Shown here one piece after another: positions 56,234-63,751 of a stretch of DNA of 64,000 nt (positions are counted from its first letter, which is position 1; each line of letters begins with the position of its first letter). Location: the NCBI RefSeq assembly GCF_001424945.1, contig NZ_LMCW01000045.1, positions 1-64,000 of the forward strand. Reading direction: 5' to 3'. A model generated the notes under the pieces. That model ran no database searches and was not told the origin of the DNA. It was given only the letters and a program-made list of their open reading frames with translations. The position numbers and the translations under genes were made by a program. Source of the stretch: Rhizobium sp. Root1203 (GTDB lineage: Bacteria; Pseudomonadota; Alphaproteobacteria; Rhizobiales; Rhizobiaceae).

Positions 56234-57007
56234 CTACCGCCGAAGAACGGCGACCGCCTGGTCGTAGACCGCACGGCTTCCGGCGGCGATGATCGAGCCG
56301 CCGTTTTCCGGTCGCCCACCGTCCCAGGTGGTGATGATGCCGCCGGCCTTCTCGATGACGGGGATGATACCGCCTACATCGTAGGGCTTCAGGCTGTTCT
56401 CGATCACCAGGTCGACATGGCCCGCCGCCAGCAGCGCGTACGCATAGCAGTCCGTGCCATAGCGGAAAAGCCGCACCTGGCTTTCGATCTCGCGATACTT
56501 TTCCATCTCGTCTCCCACGAAAAGATGTGGCGACGTCGTGAAGAGAATGGCGTCGGAAAGCTGTCCGCAGTCCCGCACCTTGAGCTGCCGCTCGCCTTCG
56601 GGCCCGGTGTAGTACGAACCGCTCTCGTCGGCGAAATATCTCTCGCCTGTAAACGGCTGCTCGATCATCCCCATAATCGCGCGGCCGTTCCGCTGCAGGC
56701 CGATCAGCGTCCCCCAGACGGGAACGCCTGAGATGAAGGCCCGCGTGCCGTCGATCGGATCGATCACCCATACATATTCGCGGTCGAGGCCGATATTGCC
56801 ATGCTCCTCGCCGAGAATACCGTGCCCGGGAAAATGCTCTTCGATCAGAGCGCGGATGGCCAGCTCCGCGGCCCGGTCCCCTTCGGTTACCGGGTCGAAA
56901 CCGCCCGACAGCTTGTTCACGATATCCAGGCCCGAGCGAAAGCGCGGCAGCGTTTCTGCTCTTGCGGCTTCTGCGAGGCGATTGAAGAACGAGCGGTCAG
57001 GAAACAT
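56234..57007 (-). CDS. hisN: Histidinol-phosphatase of the inositol monophosphatase family
   Basis: A 257-residue metal-dependent phosphatase. Motifs are GILGEEHG, WVIDPIDGTRAFISG and, near the end, SLKPYDVGGIIPVIEKAGG. Sequences of this rhizobial clade are HisN, the penultimate step of histidine synthesis; myo-inositol phosphatase activity is the alternative. An ATG four codons upstream (57019) is also possible. An MmgR-type small RNA is transcribed divergently from its promoter side. Confidence 0.85.
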   Translation of the reverse strand: MFPDRSFFNRLAEAARAETLPRFRSGLDIVNKLSGGFDPVTEGDRAAELAIRALIEEHFPGHGILGEEHGNIGLDREYVWVIDPIDGTRAFISGVPVWGTLIGLQRNGRAIMGMIEQPFTGERYFADESGSYYTGPEGERQLKVRDCGQLSDAILFTTSPHLFVGDEMEKYREIESQVRLFRYGTDCYAYALLAAGHVDLVIENSLKPYDVGGIIPVIEKAGGIITTWDGGRPENGGSIIAAGSRAVYDQAVAVLRR

Positions 57008-57125
57008 GGTGCAATCCATCCGGTGGCGGGCAATGGCGTTTTTCTTAGCGGAAATGCGCTCGGTTGCAAACGCAAGCGGCAGCTTTTAGCCGGCTGCCCA
57101 ATATTTTTGCACCGCAATATAATGC

Positions 57126-57154
57126 TTGACAATTGTGCATCGCAGCAGTAGTGT
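57126..57154 (+). promoter_or_regulatory. Sigma-70 promoter of the MmgR-like RNA
   Basis: -35 TTGACA (57126-57131), 17 bases, -10 TAGTGT (57149-57154). It predicts a start near 57160, exactly at the RNA's first hairpin. Confidence 0.7.
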
Positions 57155-57159
57155 CTTCA

Positions 57160-57235
57160 TACAGTCTCTGACTGTAAATACCCTCCTTGGGTGTTTCCTC
57201 CCTAGACTTGGACCGCCGCAAGGCGGTCTTTTTTT
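57160..57235 (+). ncRNA. mmgR: MmgR-like (suhB-motif / alpha-r8) trans-acting small RNA
   Basis: About 76 nt. In order: hairpin ACAGTC-TCT-GACTGT; hairpin ACCC/GGGT; an unpaired stretch containing TTTCCTCCCT, able to pair with ribosome-binding sites; and terminator hairpin GACCGCC-GCAA-GGCGGTC with seven T (57211-57235). It has its own consensus promoter. This architecture, length and the place beside an inositol-monophosphatase-type gene match the MmgR/suhB RNA family, which in S. meliloti limits polyhydroxybutyrate storage and nitrogen-responsive growth. I assign it from memory of that family; a covariance-model search would settle it. Confidence 0.75.
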
Positions 57236-57264
57236 GATGGTTGGTTTTTTGATCGCAGGGACCG

Positions 57265-58146
57265 TTATTCTGCGGCGAGCGCCGTATCGCTGGCGAACTT
57301 GGCCACATAGTCGGCCATCTGCCGCATGAACGACGTGATCGCCGCCGCAACGAGCGCAAAGTCGGGACGTTTCTCCAGCGTGATCTCGTCTACGTAGATC
57401 GAACGGTTCACCTCGATCTGCAGCGCGTGCAGGCCACGCGATGGCCGGCCATAATGCTCCGTGATGAAGCCACCGGCATAGGGCTTGTTGCGGATCGCCG
57501 CAAAGCCCATTTCCTCGAATATACCGACCGCCGTTCGTGACAGTTCGGCCGATGCGCTGGTGCCGTAGCGATCGCCGATGATGAAATCCGGCCGCGTGTT
57601 GGCGCCGGCAACGCGGACATTTCCGGGCATCGAGTGGCAGTCGATCAGCACGCCGAACCCGAACTGGACATGCGTGCGGGCAATAAGCCGGCGCAGCGCA
57701 GCATGATAGGGCTTGTAGACGGCCTCGATGCGGTCGAGGCCTTCCTGCACCGACAGGCGCCTGCCGTAGATTTCCATGTTTTCTGCGACGATGCGCGGGA
57801 TCGTGCCGAGACCGCCCGCAACCCTCAACGAGTTGACGTTCGCATAGGGCGGCAACAACCCGTCGAACATCCGCGGATCGAGCTCGTAGGGCTCGCGGTT
57901 CACATCGAGGTAGGCCCGCGGAAAATTGGCAACGAGCAACGGCGCACCGAGCGCGCTTGCCTCGGCAAACAACTCGTCCACGTAGTGATCTTCCGAGCGG
58001 CGGATCGAAATGCCCTGGAGCCGCGATTGCGCGATAAACTCCGGTGGATAGACGCGACCGCTGTGGGGGGAGTTATAAACGAAGGGAATTGCATGCGACA
58101 CAGGCTCCCGGATCTCAAAAAGCTCGTATTCGGGGATTTCGTGCAC
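57265..58146 (-). CDS. N-formylglutamate amidohydrolase-like protein
   Basis: A 293-residue zinc-dependent hydrolase of the HutG/N-formylglutamate amidohydrolase family. Motifs include VYNSPHSGRVYPPEF, RRSEDHYVDELF, DVNREPYELDPRMF, and CHSMP in VLIDCHSMPGN. I start at the GTG at 58146, which has AGAGGGA six bases upstream; the frame is open 24 codons further but without a good site. It is not in a hut operon, so it may process other N-formyl amino acids. It converges on the MmgR-like RNA terminator. Confidence 0.85.
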   Translation of the reverse strand: MHEIPEYELFEIREPVSHAIPFVYNSPHSGRVYPPEFIAQSRLQGISIRRSEDHYVDELFAEASALGAPLLVANFPRAYLDVNREPYELDPRMFDGLLPPYANVNSLRVAGGLGTIPRIVAENMEIYGRRLSVQEGLDRIEAVYKPYHAALRRLIARTHVQFGFGVLIDCHSMPGNVRVAGANTRPDFIIGDRYGTSASAELSRTAVGIFEEMGFAAIRNKPYAGGFITEHYGRPSRGLHALQIEVNRSIYVDEITLEKRPDFALVAAAITSFMRQMADYVAKFASDTALAAE

Positions 58147-58335
58147 CTTTTTCCCTCTTAACCATGCCAGGAGGCCGCCGCTTTGCCCATGTTGCCAGTT
58201 GCCGGGCTCCAAGTCCATACTATCTCATGGGGATGACGGTTCACGCAGGCAGTTCACCGGTTGTTTACTGGCCGAACTCTAGTGTAAATGGCTCAAGCCT
58301 CACGCGTAAATTCCCACTGATCAGCGGTCTGGATA

Positions 58336-58698
58336 ATGACTCAGAAGATACTTCTTGCAGAAGACGACAACGACATGCGCCGCTTCCTCGTGAAGGCGCT
58401 CGAAAAGGCCGGCTACAAGGTGCTGTCCTATGACAACGGCGCCAGCGCCTACGACCGGCTTCGCGAAGAACCCTTCTCTCTTTTGCTGACCGATATCGTC
58501 ATGCCCGAAATGGACGGTATCGAGCTCGCACGCCGCGCGACCGAACTCGATCCGGACCTCAAGGTCATGTTCATCACCGGTTTCGCGGCTGTGGCTCTGA
58601 ACCCTGATTCGAAGGCGCCGAAGGATGCGAAGGTCCTTTCCAAGCCTTTCCACCTGCGCGACCTGGTCGACGAAGTGAACAAAATGCTTGCCGCATAA
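58336..58698 (+). CDS. cpdR: CpdR: single-domain response regulator controlling ClpXP proteolysis
   Basis: A 120-residue receiver with no output domain. Asp53 in LLLTDIVMPEMDG is the phospho-acceptor and Lys103 in VLSKPFHLRDLVDE is the conserved lysine. The sequence KILLAEDDNDMRRFLVKALEKAGYKV (in part) is nearly invariant in the CpdR family. Unphosphorylated CpdR directs ClpXP to the pole to degrade CtrA and others; the CckA-ChpT relay phosphorylates it. In rhizobia CpdR1 also matters for bacteroid differentiation. It is monocistronic, directly upstream of tRNA-Val. Confidence 0.93.
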   Translation: MTQKILLAEDDNDMRRFLVKALEKAGYKVLSYDNGASAYDRLREEPFSLLLTDIVMPEMDGIELARRATELDPDLKVMFITGFAAVALNPDSKAPKDAKVLSKPFHLRDLVDEVNKMLAA

Positions 58699-58738
58699 GG
58701 GTTCGCGCGGCGCGTGTCACAAATCCGAAAAAAGCCTA

Positions 58739-58767
58739 TTGACGGCAAAAAGGGTTTGTGGTCTATG
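58739..58767 (+). promoter_or_regulatory. Promoter of tRNA-Val
   Basis: -35 TTGACG (58739-58744), 17 bases, -10 TCTATG (58762-58767), 15 bases before the mature tRNA. Confidence 0.55.
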
Positions 58768-58781
58768 CGCCGCCATCGGAT

Positions 58782-58856
<75 letters not shown>

Positions 58857-58961
58857 TCCGAAATCCTCCTTTAAGTCAAAGACTTATCGGAGCGGCGGTC
58901 GCCAGAAAAAACCATCGCAATTCATCGCTGTCACACCACGGTCACAGCACGAGGTTTTGCA

Positions 58962-59954
58962 ATGGCGACAATTCGCAAGCGTAACGGCAAGTATCAGGTC
59001 CAGGTCCGCATTCAGGGCTGCACCCCCATCTCCAAAACATTCACCCGATTAGACGACGCGAAGACGTGGGCACGGCTCACCGAGGTCGAGGCCGAACAAA
59101 CCGGCCTACCCGCAGATCCCCGCGCCCTCACCCGCATCACAGTAGGCAAAATCCTTGAGCGCTACCGGGACGAGGTCATCCCGAAAAAGCGCGGGCGCGA
59201 AATTGAGACGATCATCGTCAACGCGATGCTCCGTCAGCCTTGGTGCAACCGATCCCTCGCCCAGATCGACGGGGCCGCATTTGCCGAGTACCGGGACGCC
59301 CGGCTCCAAGTCGTCCAGCCCTGCACGATCAAGCGCGAACTCGGCATCCTCCAGCACGCTTTCGACATCGCCGCCCGGGAATGGGCAATCCCCCTCAGGA
59401 GCAACCCCCTCAAAGCAATCGCCAAGCCGGGGGCGTCAATGAGGCGGGAGCGGCGCATCCGACAGGGGGAACGGGCTCGCCTCTATCGGGCGGCGAGGCA
59501 GTGCCGGGTCAAGAACATGCGGGCCCTGATCTTGGTCGCCCTTGAGACGGCGATGCGACAGGGGGAATTGCTCGCGGCGAAGTGGCACGACATCGATCTC
59601 GCCGCCCGCCTGTGGCTCATCCCCCTCACCAAGAACGGCGAACGTCGGACGATCCCGCTAACGCGGCAGTGCGTTCGGTTGCTCCGCGTCTTGAAGGCCG
59701 GGGCGGTGGAGGACGGCGCTCGCGTGTTCGACCTATCGCGGGAAGCCGTGAAGTGCTCGTGGAGGCGGATCATGAAGCGCAGCGCCCTCGATGACCTCAA
59801 CTTCCACGACCTCCGCCACGAGGCCATCAGTCGGTTCTTCGAGCGCGGTTTGTCGGTGCCGGAGGTCAGCCTGATCAGCGGCCACAAGGATGCCCGGATG
59901 CTGTTCCGCTACACCCACATGACCGCCGCGCATGTGCTGGCGAAACTGGACTAA
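58962..59954 (+). CDS. Tyrosine-type site-specific integrase
   Basis: A 330-residue integrase. The N-terminal arm-binding domain opens ATIRKRNGKYQVQVRIQG. A core-binding domain lies at about 60-150. The catalytic domain (about 165-330) shows the first Arg in ETAMRQGELLAAKW, then HDLRHEAISRFFERGL, GHKDARMLFRY and the nucleophile Tyr in RYTHMTAAHVLAKLD. All R-K-H-R-H-Y positions appear present, so it should be active. It faces away from tRNA-Val, the usual layout for elements inserted at a tRNA 3' end. Confidence 0.93.
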   Translation: MATIRKRNGKYQVQVRIQGCTPISKTFTRLDDAKTWARLTEVEAEQTGLPADPRALTRITVGKILERYRDEVIPKKRGREIETIIVNAMLRQPWCNRSLAQIDGAAFAEYRDARLQVVQPCTIKRELGILQHAFDIAAREWAIPLRSNPLKAIAKPGASMRRERRIRQGERARLYRAARQCRVKNMRALILVALETAMRQGELLAAKWHDIDLAARLWLIPLTKNGERRTIPLTRQCVRLLRVLKAGAVEDGARVFDLSREAVKCSWRRIMKRSALDDLNFHDLRHEAISRFFERGLSVPEVSLISGHKDARMLFRYTHMTAAHVLAKLD

Positions 59955-59970
59955 GCGGCAAAGAAAAGGG

Positions 59971-59996
59971 CGGCGGTTCACCAACCCGAACCGCCG
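59971..59996. terminator. Hairpin after the integrase gene
   Basis: Stem CGGCGGTTC/GAACCGCCG with an 8-nt loop, 17 bases after the stop. A T-rich tail exists only on the minus strand, so it may mainly block transcription entering from the right. Confidence 0.55.
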
Positions 59997-60077
59997 TCCG
60001 ATTGCTAATCCGCCCGCAGATGAACATTGTCCTTCTTGAGGACGATTCGTCTACGGGACGACTTGATGGGGGCGAGG

Positions 60078-60401
60078 ATGAGAAAAGCAATAACGATTGG
60101 GACGGCACTGTTCTTAGTTGCGGCCACAGCCAGCAGCGCGGGTTTAATGGACCGGTCAGATTGTTTGAATGGACCGACGAGCTTCTACAGTGGGGTGGAC
60201 GGCGCTTTGTCCTCCCTACAAAAGCGTCTTGTCGCGTGCTTCAATTACGGCAACGAAGTCGAGGTCGAGAACCACAATGCGCAAGCCCGAGAGATCGGGT
60301 TGCTCCATGCCAAGATCGATCGACTTGAACAGCAACTGGCAATTCAAGAAAGTAAGCTTTCGATACTGGAAACGAGATTGCTTGCGGCAGCGGATAAGTA
60401 G
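60078..60401 (+). CDS. Small secreted coiled-coil protein
   Basis: A 107-residue protein I do not recognise. A signal peptide (KAITIGTALFLVAATASSAG) is followed by a region with two cysteines (SDCLNG, VACFNYGN). The C-terminal half is a predicted coiled coil (EIGLLHAKIDRLEQQLAIQ, then ESKLSILETRLLAA) with regular Leu/Ile heptads. ATGs at 60066 and 60027 are also in frame; 60078 follows GGGGGCGAGG. It sits alone after the integrase. An envelope or phage-related accessory role is possible, but nothing specific shows it. Confidence 0.6.
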   Translation: MRKAITIGTALFLVAATASSAGLMDRSDCLNGPTSFYSGVDGALSSLQKRLVACFNYGNEVEVENHNAQAREIGLLHAKIDRLEQQLAIQESKLSILETRLLAAADK

Positions 60402-60518
60402 CCCAACCAACGACAGCCAAGAGTCCCAAAAATCCCACACAATTTGCGAGGGACGTCTTGGGGGGTCGGGGGTACCCGGTATCGGCGAAAGCCCTCCCGC
60501 GCGGTCCTGAAACTGCAT

Positions 60519-60541
60519 GGGGGGGGTAGGGGCCGAGGGGG
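60519..60541 (+). repeat. G-rich tract, possible G-quadruplex
   Basis: Eight G, TA, four G, CCGA, five G: three clear G runs, the first long enough to supply two. A second G-rich stretch lies just upstream at about 60460-60474. It abuts a lone array-arm copy, GAGCCATACG (60541-60550). Confidence 0.5.
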
Positions 60542-60689
60542 AGCCATACGCTTTGCGCGCCGCGAGGATGATCATGTGCGGGGGCGGATGGGCGGGCCGG
60601 GCGATTGACCATCCGACCGATTGAATGCCCCAAGTGCCGCCCGGTGTGGCGCGCCGCCCCGTTCCCCCGCCCCGCTTCGGCTCAGGTCC

Positions 60690-61093
60690 GATATGGTCCG
60701 TGTCTCCGGGCCACGAGCCATACCATGCTCCGCTTCGCTTACCGTTTCGGAGGTGGGTATGGCTCGTTTACTTATTAAACGATATGGCCCAAGGCTGGTA
60801 TGGTTGCGTCCAATTTGGACAGATATGGCCGAGGTGGGTATGGCCCTACAATTCAATTGTGGGTATGGCTCCCGCCGCTCCGGTATGGCTGTGCAACGTG
60901 GTTTACAAGCCATACCATGCTCGGCCCTCTTCCCCCCTTCCCGAGCCTCGTATGGTTGTGTGCCTTAAGCACAGGTACGTATCGGAGGGCGGTATGGTCC
61001 GTTCACCAAGTGAGCGAGCCATATCCCCACTCGGCTTTTCTTTCCCCACCTGAGGGTCGGTATGGTCGGTAAACTTAGTTTACGATATGGCCC
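60690..61093. repeat. Array of eight 35-bp units: 10-bp arms around a variable palindromic 15-bp core
   Basis: Units start at 60690, 60756, 60797, 60837, 60882, 60949, 60991 and 61059. Each is a 10-base arm of type GRTATGGYYS, exactly 15 bases of core, and a second 10-base arm, either direct (units 2, 3, 4, 8) or inverted (units 1, 5, 6, 7). Cores differ in sequence, but most are palindromes: GTTTACTTATTAAAC, CGTCCAATTTGGACA, TACAATTCAATTGTG, TGTGCCTTAAGCACA, GTTCACCAAGTGAGC, GTAAACTTAGTTTAC; units 1 and 5 have weak symmetry. The fixed 10-15-10 spacing shows this is a designed repeat and not chance. Protein-binding sites, recombination sites or a multi-hairpin RNA are all possible. Confidence 0.85.
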
Positions 61094-61105
61094 CAACCTC
61101 CCCGC

Positions 61106-61202
61106 CAGTATCACATGGGCAAGCCCGAGTGATCCCCAGCCAACCCCCGCATTCCCAGTATCACAAGAGTGGTTATTGACATTTTGAGCCTACAGTATCA
61201 CA
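61106..61202 (+). repeat. Three direct CAGTATCACA repeats upstream of the serine recombinase
   Basis: Copies at 61106-61115, 61156-61165 and 61193-61202, spaced 50 and 37 bases apart. The last ends 37 bases before the recombinase ATG. Resolvases bind several sub-sites in a res region next to their own gene and repress themselves there, which this could be. A TTGACA lies at 61176-61181. Confidence 0.65.
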
Positions 61203-61239
61203 GTGTCCTTAATGTCGTTGAGCCCCGGAGTTCCTCCCC

Positions 61240-61797
61240 ATGTCACAGCTTGTCGGATACGCCCGCACCTCCACCACCGATCAGAAGGCCGGGCTCGAAG
61301 CCCAACTCCGCGACCTCCGCGCCGCAGGCTGCACCAAGATATTCCACGAGGAACTCTCCGCCCTCGCCACCAAGCGCCCCGAGCTCGACCGCATGCTGGA
61401 TTACGTCCGGGAGAGGGATACCCTGATTGTGACGAAGCCCGACCGCCTTGCGCGATCAACTGCCGACCTGCTCGCAATCGCCAAGGGCCTCGAAACCGAG
61501 GGCGTGACGCTCCGCATCCTCTCCATGAACGTGAACACCGCCACCCCCACCGGCAAGCTCATGTTGACCATCCTCGGGGGCATCGCCGCGTTCGAGCGGG
61601 ATTTGATGCTGGAGCGCCAGCGGGAGGGCATTGCGAAGGCGAAGAGCGAGGGGAAGTACAAGGGGCGCGCACCGACCGCGAGGGCTAAGGCGGGTGAGGT
61701 GAAAGCGCTGAAGGCGGAGGGGCTGACGGGCGATGCGATTGCCGCGCGGCTGGGGATCGGGCGGGCGAGTGTGTTTCGGATCTTGCGGGCCGATTAA
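61240..61797 (+). CDS. Serine recombinase, resolvase/invertase family
   Basis: A 185-residue small serine recombinase. The catalytic domain (1-130) has the nucleophile Ser11 with Arg9 in YARTSTTDQKAGLEAQ, and conserved VTKPDRLARS and MLTILGGIAAFERDLM. A linker GKYKGRAPTAR and a Hin-type helix-turn-helix (AARLGIGRASVFRIL) complete it. It should act as a DNA resolvase or invertase. The stop overlaps the convergent AbiTii-domain gene by four bases. Its sites may be the repeats just upstream. Confidence 0.92.
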   Translation: MSQLVGYARTSTTDQKAGLEAQLRDLRAAGCTKIFHEELSALATKRPELDRMLDYVRERDTLIVTKPDRLARSTADLLAIAKGLETEGVTLRILSMNVNTATPTGKLMLTILGGIAAFERDLMLERQREGIAKAKSEGKYKGRAPTARAKAGEVKALKAEGLTGDAIAARLGIGRASVFRILRAD

Positions 61798-62702
61798 CTC
61801 AGCCCGTAGTATCCAAACAATGCCTTCTGCGCGACCGCGCTCCCGACTTCGAGGCCAACGCCCCAGACCCCGCTCGCTGCTTTGCCTGCCATCTTCCCGA
61901 GCCAGCCAGACACCTTCGGGCCAAACTTCTTGTCTTCCCCGATCTTCGGCTCCTCCGCCAGCGCCGCTTCCAACTCCGCAACATCCGCCGCGTCAACTCC
62001 ATGTGTGGTGAGTTGATTGCGAAGGTCCTGGAGATTGCCGTGATTCACCGTGAAGTTAACGGTCGAGTGGTTCGCGTTTCCGACCACACCGGCGTTGCCG
62101 TTGATAGTCGTGTGGAAGATGTGCTGCACCGTGCCCACGGCTAGCTCTTTGGTCGTCATTCCGTCTACCTCCCCCGCGTTCGGATATTTTTTCTTGAGCG
62201 TTAAAACAAAATCTAGGACCCGGTTGCGCACGGCGTCTATGATCCCAAGCACTTGAGACGCGGAAAACTCTCCCCAGAAACTATGGATGTCGTAGCTTTC
62301 GTCGACTACCTTGCCGGGCAATAAATGGCTGTAATTGTTCATGCTTACGGTCATCGGCTTCGTGGCATCGATGTCGACCGCAATAATTGTGCCGATGGGC
62401 TGGCGGCATTGAAAGATATGAATGTCTTCGATACCGGTCGCAGCGGCCACTAGTCTCGTAGGAACGGGCATAGCGGTAGCCTTATAAGCGATGTTCGCAC
62501 CGCTGGCTTTGAAAGCCATCTTTATTCGACGGTACTCGGGAACCTCAACTTCCGGGGGATACCCGTTCATCTCCAGTTTGACCCAATCCTCAAGCACGCC
62601 GCTGTCGAGATTGGAGGCAAGTACCAGCACCTTCCGCAACAGCGTCGCAACCGGCGTAGTATCGTTCACTGCGTCGTTCTGTATTTCGGCAAGTAGCCCC
62701 AT
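61794..62702 (-). CDS. AbiTii-domain protein, predicted abortive-infection / phage-defence factor
   Basis: A 302-residue protein. The N-terminal domain (about 1-190) matches the AbiTii pattern: GLLAEIQNDAVNDTTPVATLLRK (in part), a VLASNLDSGVLEDWVKLEMNGYP block and RNRVLDFVL. A low-complexity Asn/Gly/Val stretch follows (about 210-235, NGNAGVVGNANHST), usual in this family, then a short helical region and a glycine-rich tail that could contact membranes. The toxic activity is not known. It is divergent from the membrane-protein pair, with a 338-bp gap between the start codons. Its lower GC than the chromosome supports acquisition. Confidence 0.75.
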   Translation of the reverse strand: MGLLAEIQNDAVNDTTPVATLLRKVLVLASNLDSGVLEDWVKLEMNGYPPEVEVPEYRRIKMAFKASGANIAYKATAMPVPTRLVAAATGIEDIHIFQCRQPIGTIIAVDIDATKPMTVSMNNYSHLLPGKVVDESYDIHSFWGEFSASQVLGIIDAVRNRVLDFVLTLKKKYPNAGEVDGMTTKELAVGTVQHIFHTTINGNAGVVGNANHSTVNFTVNHGNLQDLRNQLTTHGVDAADVAELEAALAEEPKIGEDKKFGPKVSGWLGKMAGKAASGVWGVGLEVGSAVAQKALFGYYGLS

Positions 62703-63040
62703 TTGCGCACCCGTTTTGATGCGTGTAAATGTAGCTGTCCGCTTACTTCCCCGCTAGTGCCTAGGAGAGTTATCCGCAACTCTCAGGTCTACACTAGGAA
62801 GTCACCACTACCTTAGAACGCGATCATTCCGGTCCGATCAGAAGAAGTGTTCCACGGGTGGGTACCGAACTCAATGAAACGTCGCCACCCAATCCGTAGT
62901 GAGATCGGCGGCATCGCTTGAGGCGCACAGGCGGCAAATTATTTACGTGGACAGCAACTAATTCCTCCAACTACCCAATAGAAAAACCCGCGAAAGTTGC
63001 CAAGATCGACTTCCAAAAGCAACCGAGTAGGAAACCGGAA
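62703..63040. other. 338-bp divergent promoter region, AbiTii gene / membrane-protein pair
   Basis: No gene is seen. A 7-bp perfect inverted repeat GAGAGTT-ATCCGC-AACTCTC lies at 62765-62784, 63 bases beyond the AbiTii start, and may be an operator. The frame that runs into the right-hand gene from 62918 has no ribosome site or conserved residues before 63041. Confidence 0.55.
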
Positions 63041-63742
63041 ATGGCGCGCACGCCGACAAGAAGTATGGTCAACTTGGCTGCAATAGGGGCGGGTGCGACT
63101 ATAGCGTACTTCGTCATCGTCTCAGTTCTCGCGTGGGCGGGAAATCATTGGCTCGCCACTAATGAAAATACCCAGCCGGTTAAGACGATGGTTGAGAGTA
63201 CCGGCCTGAATAGTCTGGGAGATTTCTTGTCCGGCTTTTTCGCACCTGCAACGTTCCTTCTTGTCCTGGTGTCCACCTATATCCAAGGATATCTGGGAGA
63301 ACGCAGCGGCGCTCTGGCGAAGGTAACTGCGAACGCGAACTACAAATTTGCGCTCCACGACAAACGTTTGTCGGTATATCGCGGGCTAAAAGAGATGAGT
63401 TGGGAGTTGATGCGAAACGGGACGTTCACCGGAGACGACTTTCCGCGCCTCGGCATACTGTTCGCTGAAGGCCAGTTTGTCTTCGGCGTAGAGGTCAACG
63501 ACTGGCTGACACAAGTCAAGGAGCAGGGCGACAGGCTTCGTCTCGCAAATTGGCACCGCGATACCCTGAACTCTAGACTATCGGCTACGGGCGAATTGAG
63601 CCCGATAGATGTGACACGACTGGATGAGAGCATCGATACAGCAATAGAGATCGATCAGTGGATGTATCTCCATCTTTCCGAAGCAAGGATTGACGAGGTC
63701 ATGATCCCATACCTGCGCCTCCCCGCAAATATCGACGCCTAG
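63041..63742 (+). CDS. Membrane-anchored protein of unknown function with GFFAP motif (first of a pair)
   Basis: A 233-residue protein. It has two membrane spans (about 12-33 and 66-85), the second in LSGFFAPATFLLVLVSTYIQ. A soluble helical domain of about 150 residues follows, with KRLSVYRGLKEM, FVFGVEVNDWLTQVKEQGDRLR and WMYLHLSEARIDE; this pattern is familiar from uncharacterised proteins of phage and defence islands. The ATG at 63041 follows TAGGAAACCGG. The next gene, nine bases on, repeats the GFFAP span, so the two are probably partners or duplicates. Confidence 0.7.
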   Translation: MARTPTRSMVNLAAIGAGATIAYFVIVSVLAWAGNHWLATNENTQPVKTMVESTGLNSLGDFLSGFFAPATFLLVLVSTYIQGYLGERSGALAKVTANANYKFALHDKRLSVYRGLKEMSWELMRNGTFTGDDFPRLGILFAEGQFVFGVEVNDWLTQVKEQGDRLRLANWHRDTLNSRLSATGELSPIDVTRLDESIDTAIEIDQWMYLHLSEARIDEVMIPYLRLPANIDA

Positions 63743-63751
63743 GGGGAGGAT

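Larger units (their letters stand above)
60402..61239. other. 838-bp non-coding region with repeats, no convincing gene
   Basis: From left to right it holds a G-rich tract (60460-60600), the eight-unit palindrome array (60690-61093), and three CAGTATCACA repeats (61106-61202) before the serine recombinase. Open frames here translate to low-complexity Pro/Arg/Trp repeats generated by the array and have no ribosome-binding support. Confidence 0.75.

Noticed and set aside
58857..58961. A duplicate of the tRNA-Val 3' end marking both att sites inside the window
   Set aside because: No second copy of the tRNA 3' sequence was seen; the right att site must lie beyond 64000 if it exists.
60625..61053. 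Open frames of 115-142 codons across the palindrome array
   Set aside because: They encode Trp/Pro/Arg-rich repeats produced by the array, in several overlapping frames, with no ribosome-binding site.
60690..61093. CRISPR array
   Set aside because: The arms are only 10 bases, the 15-base cores are themselves palindromic, orientation varies, and no cas genes are present.
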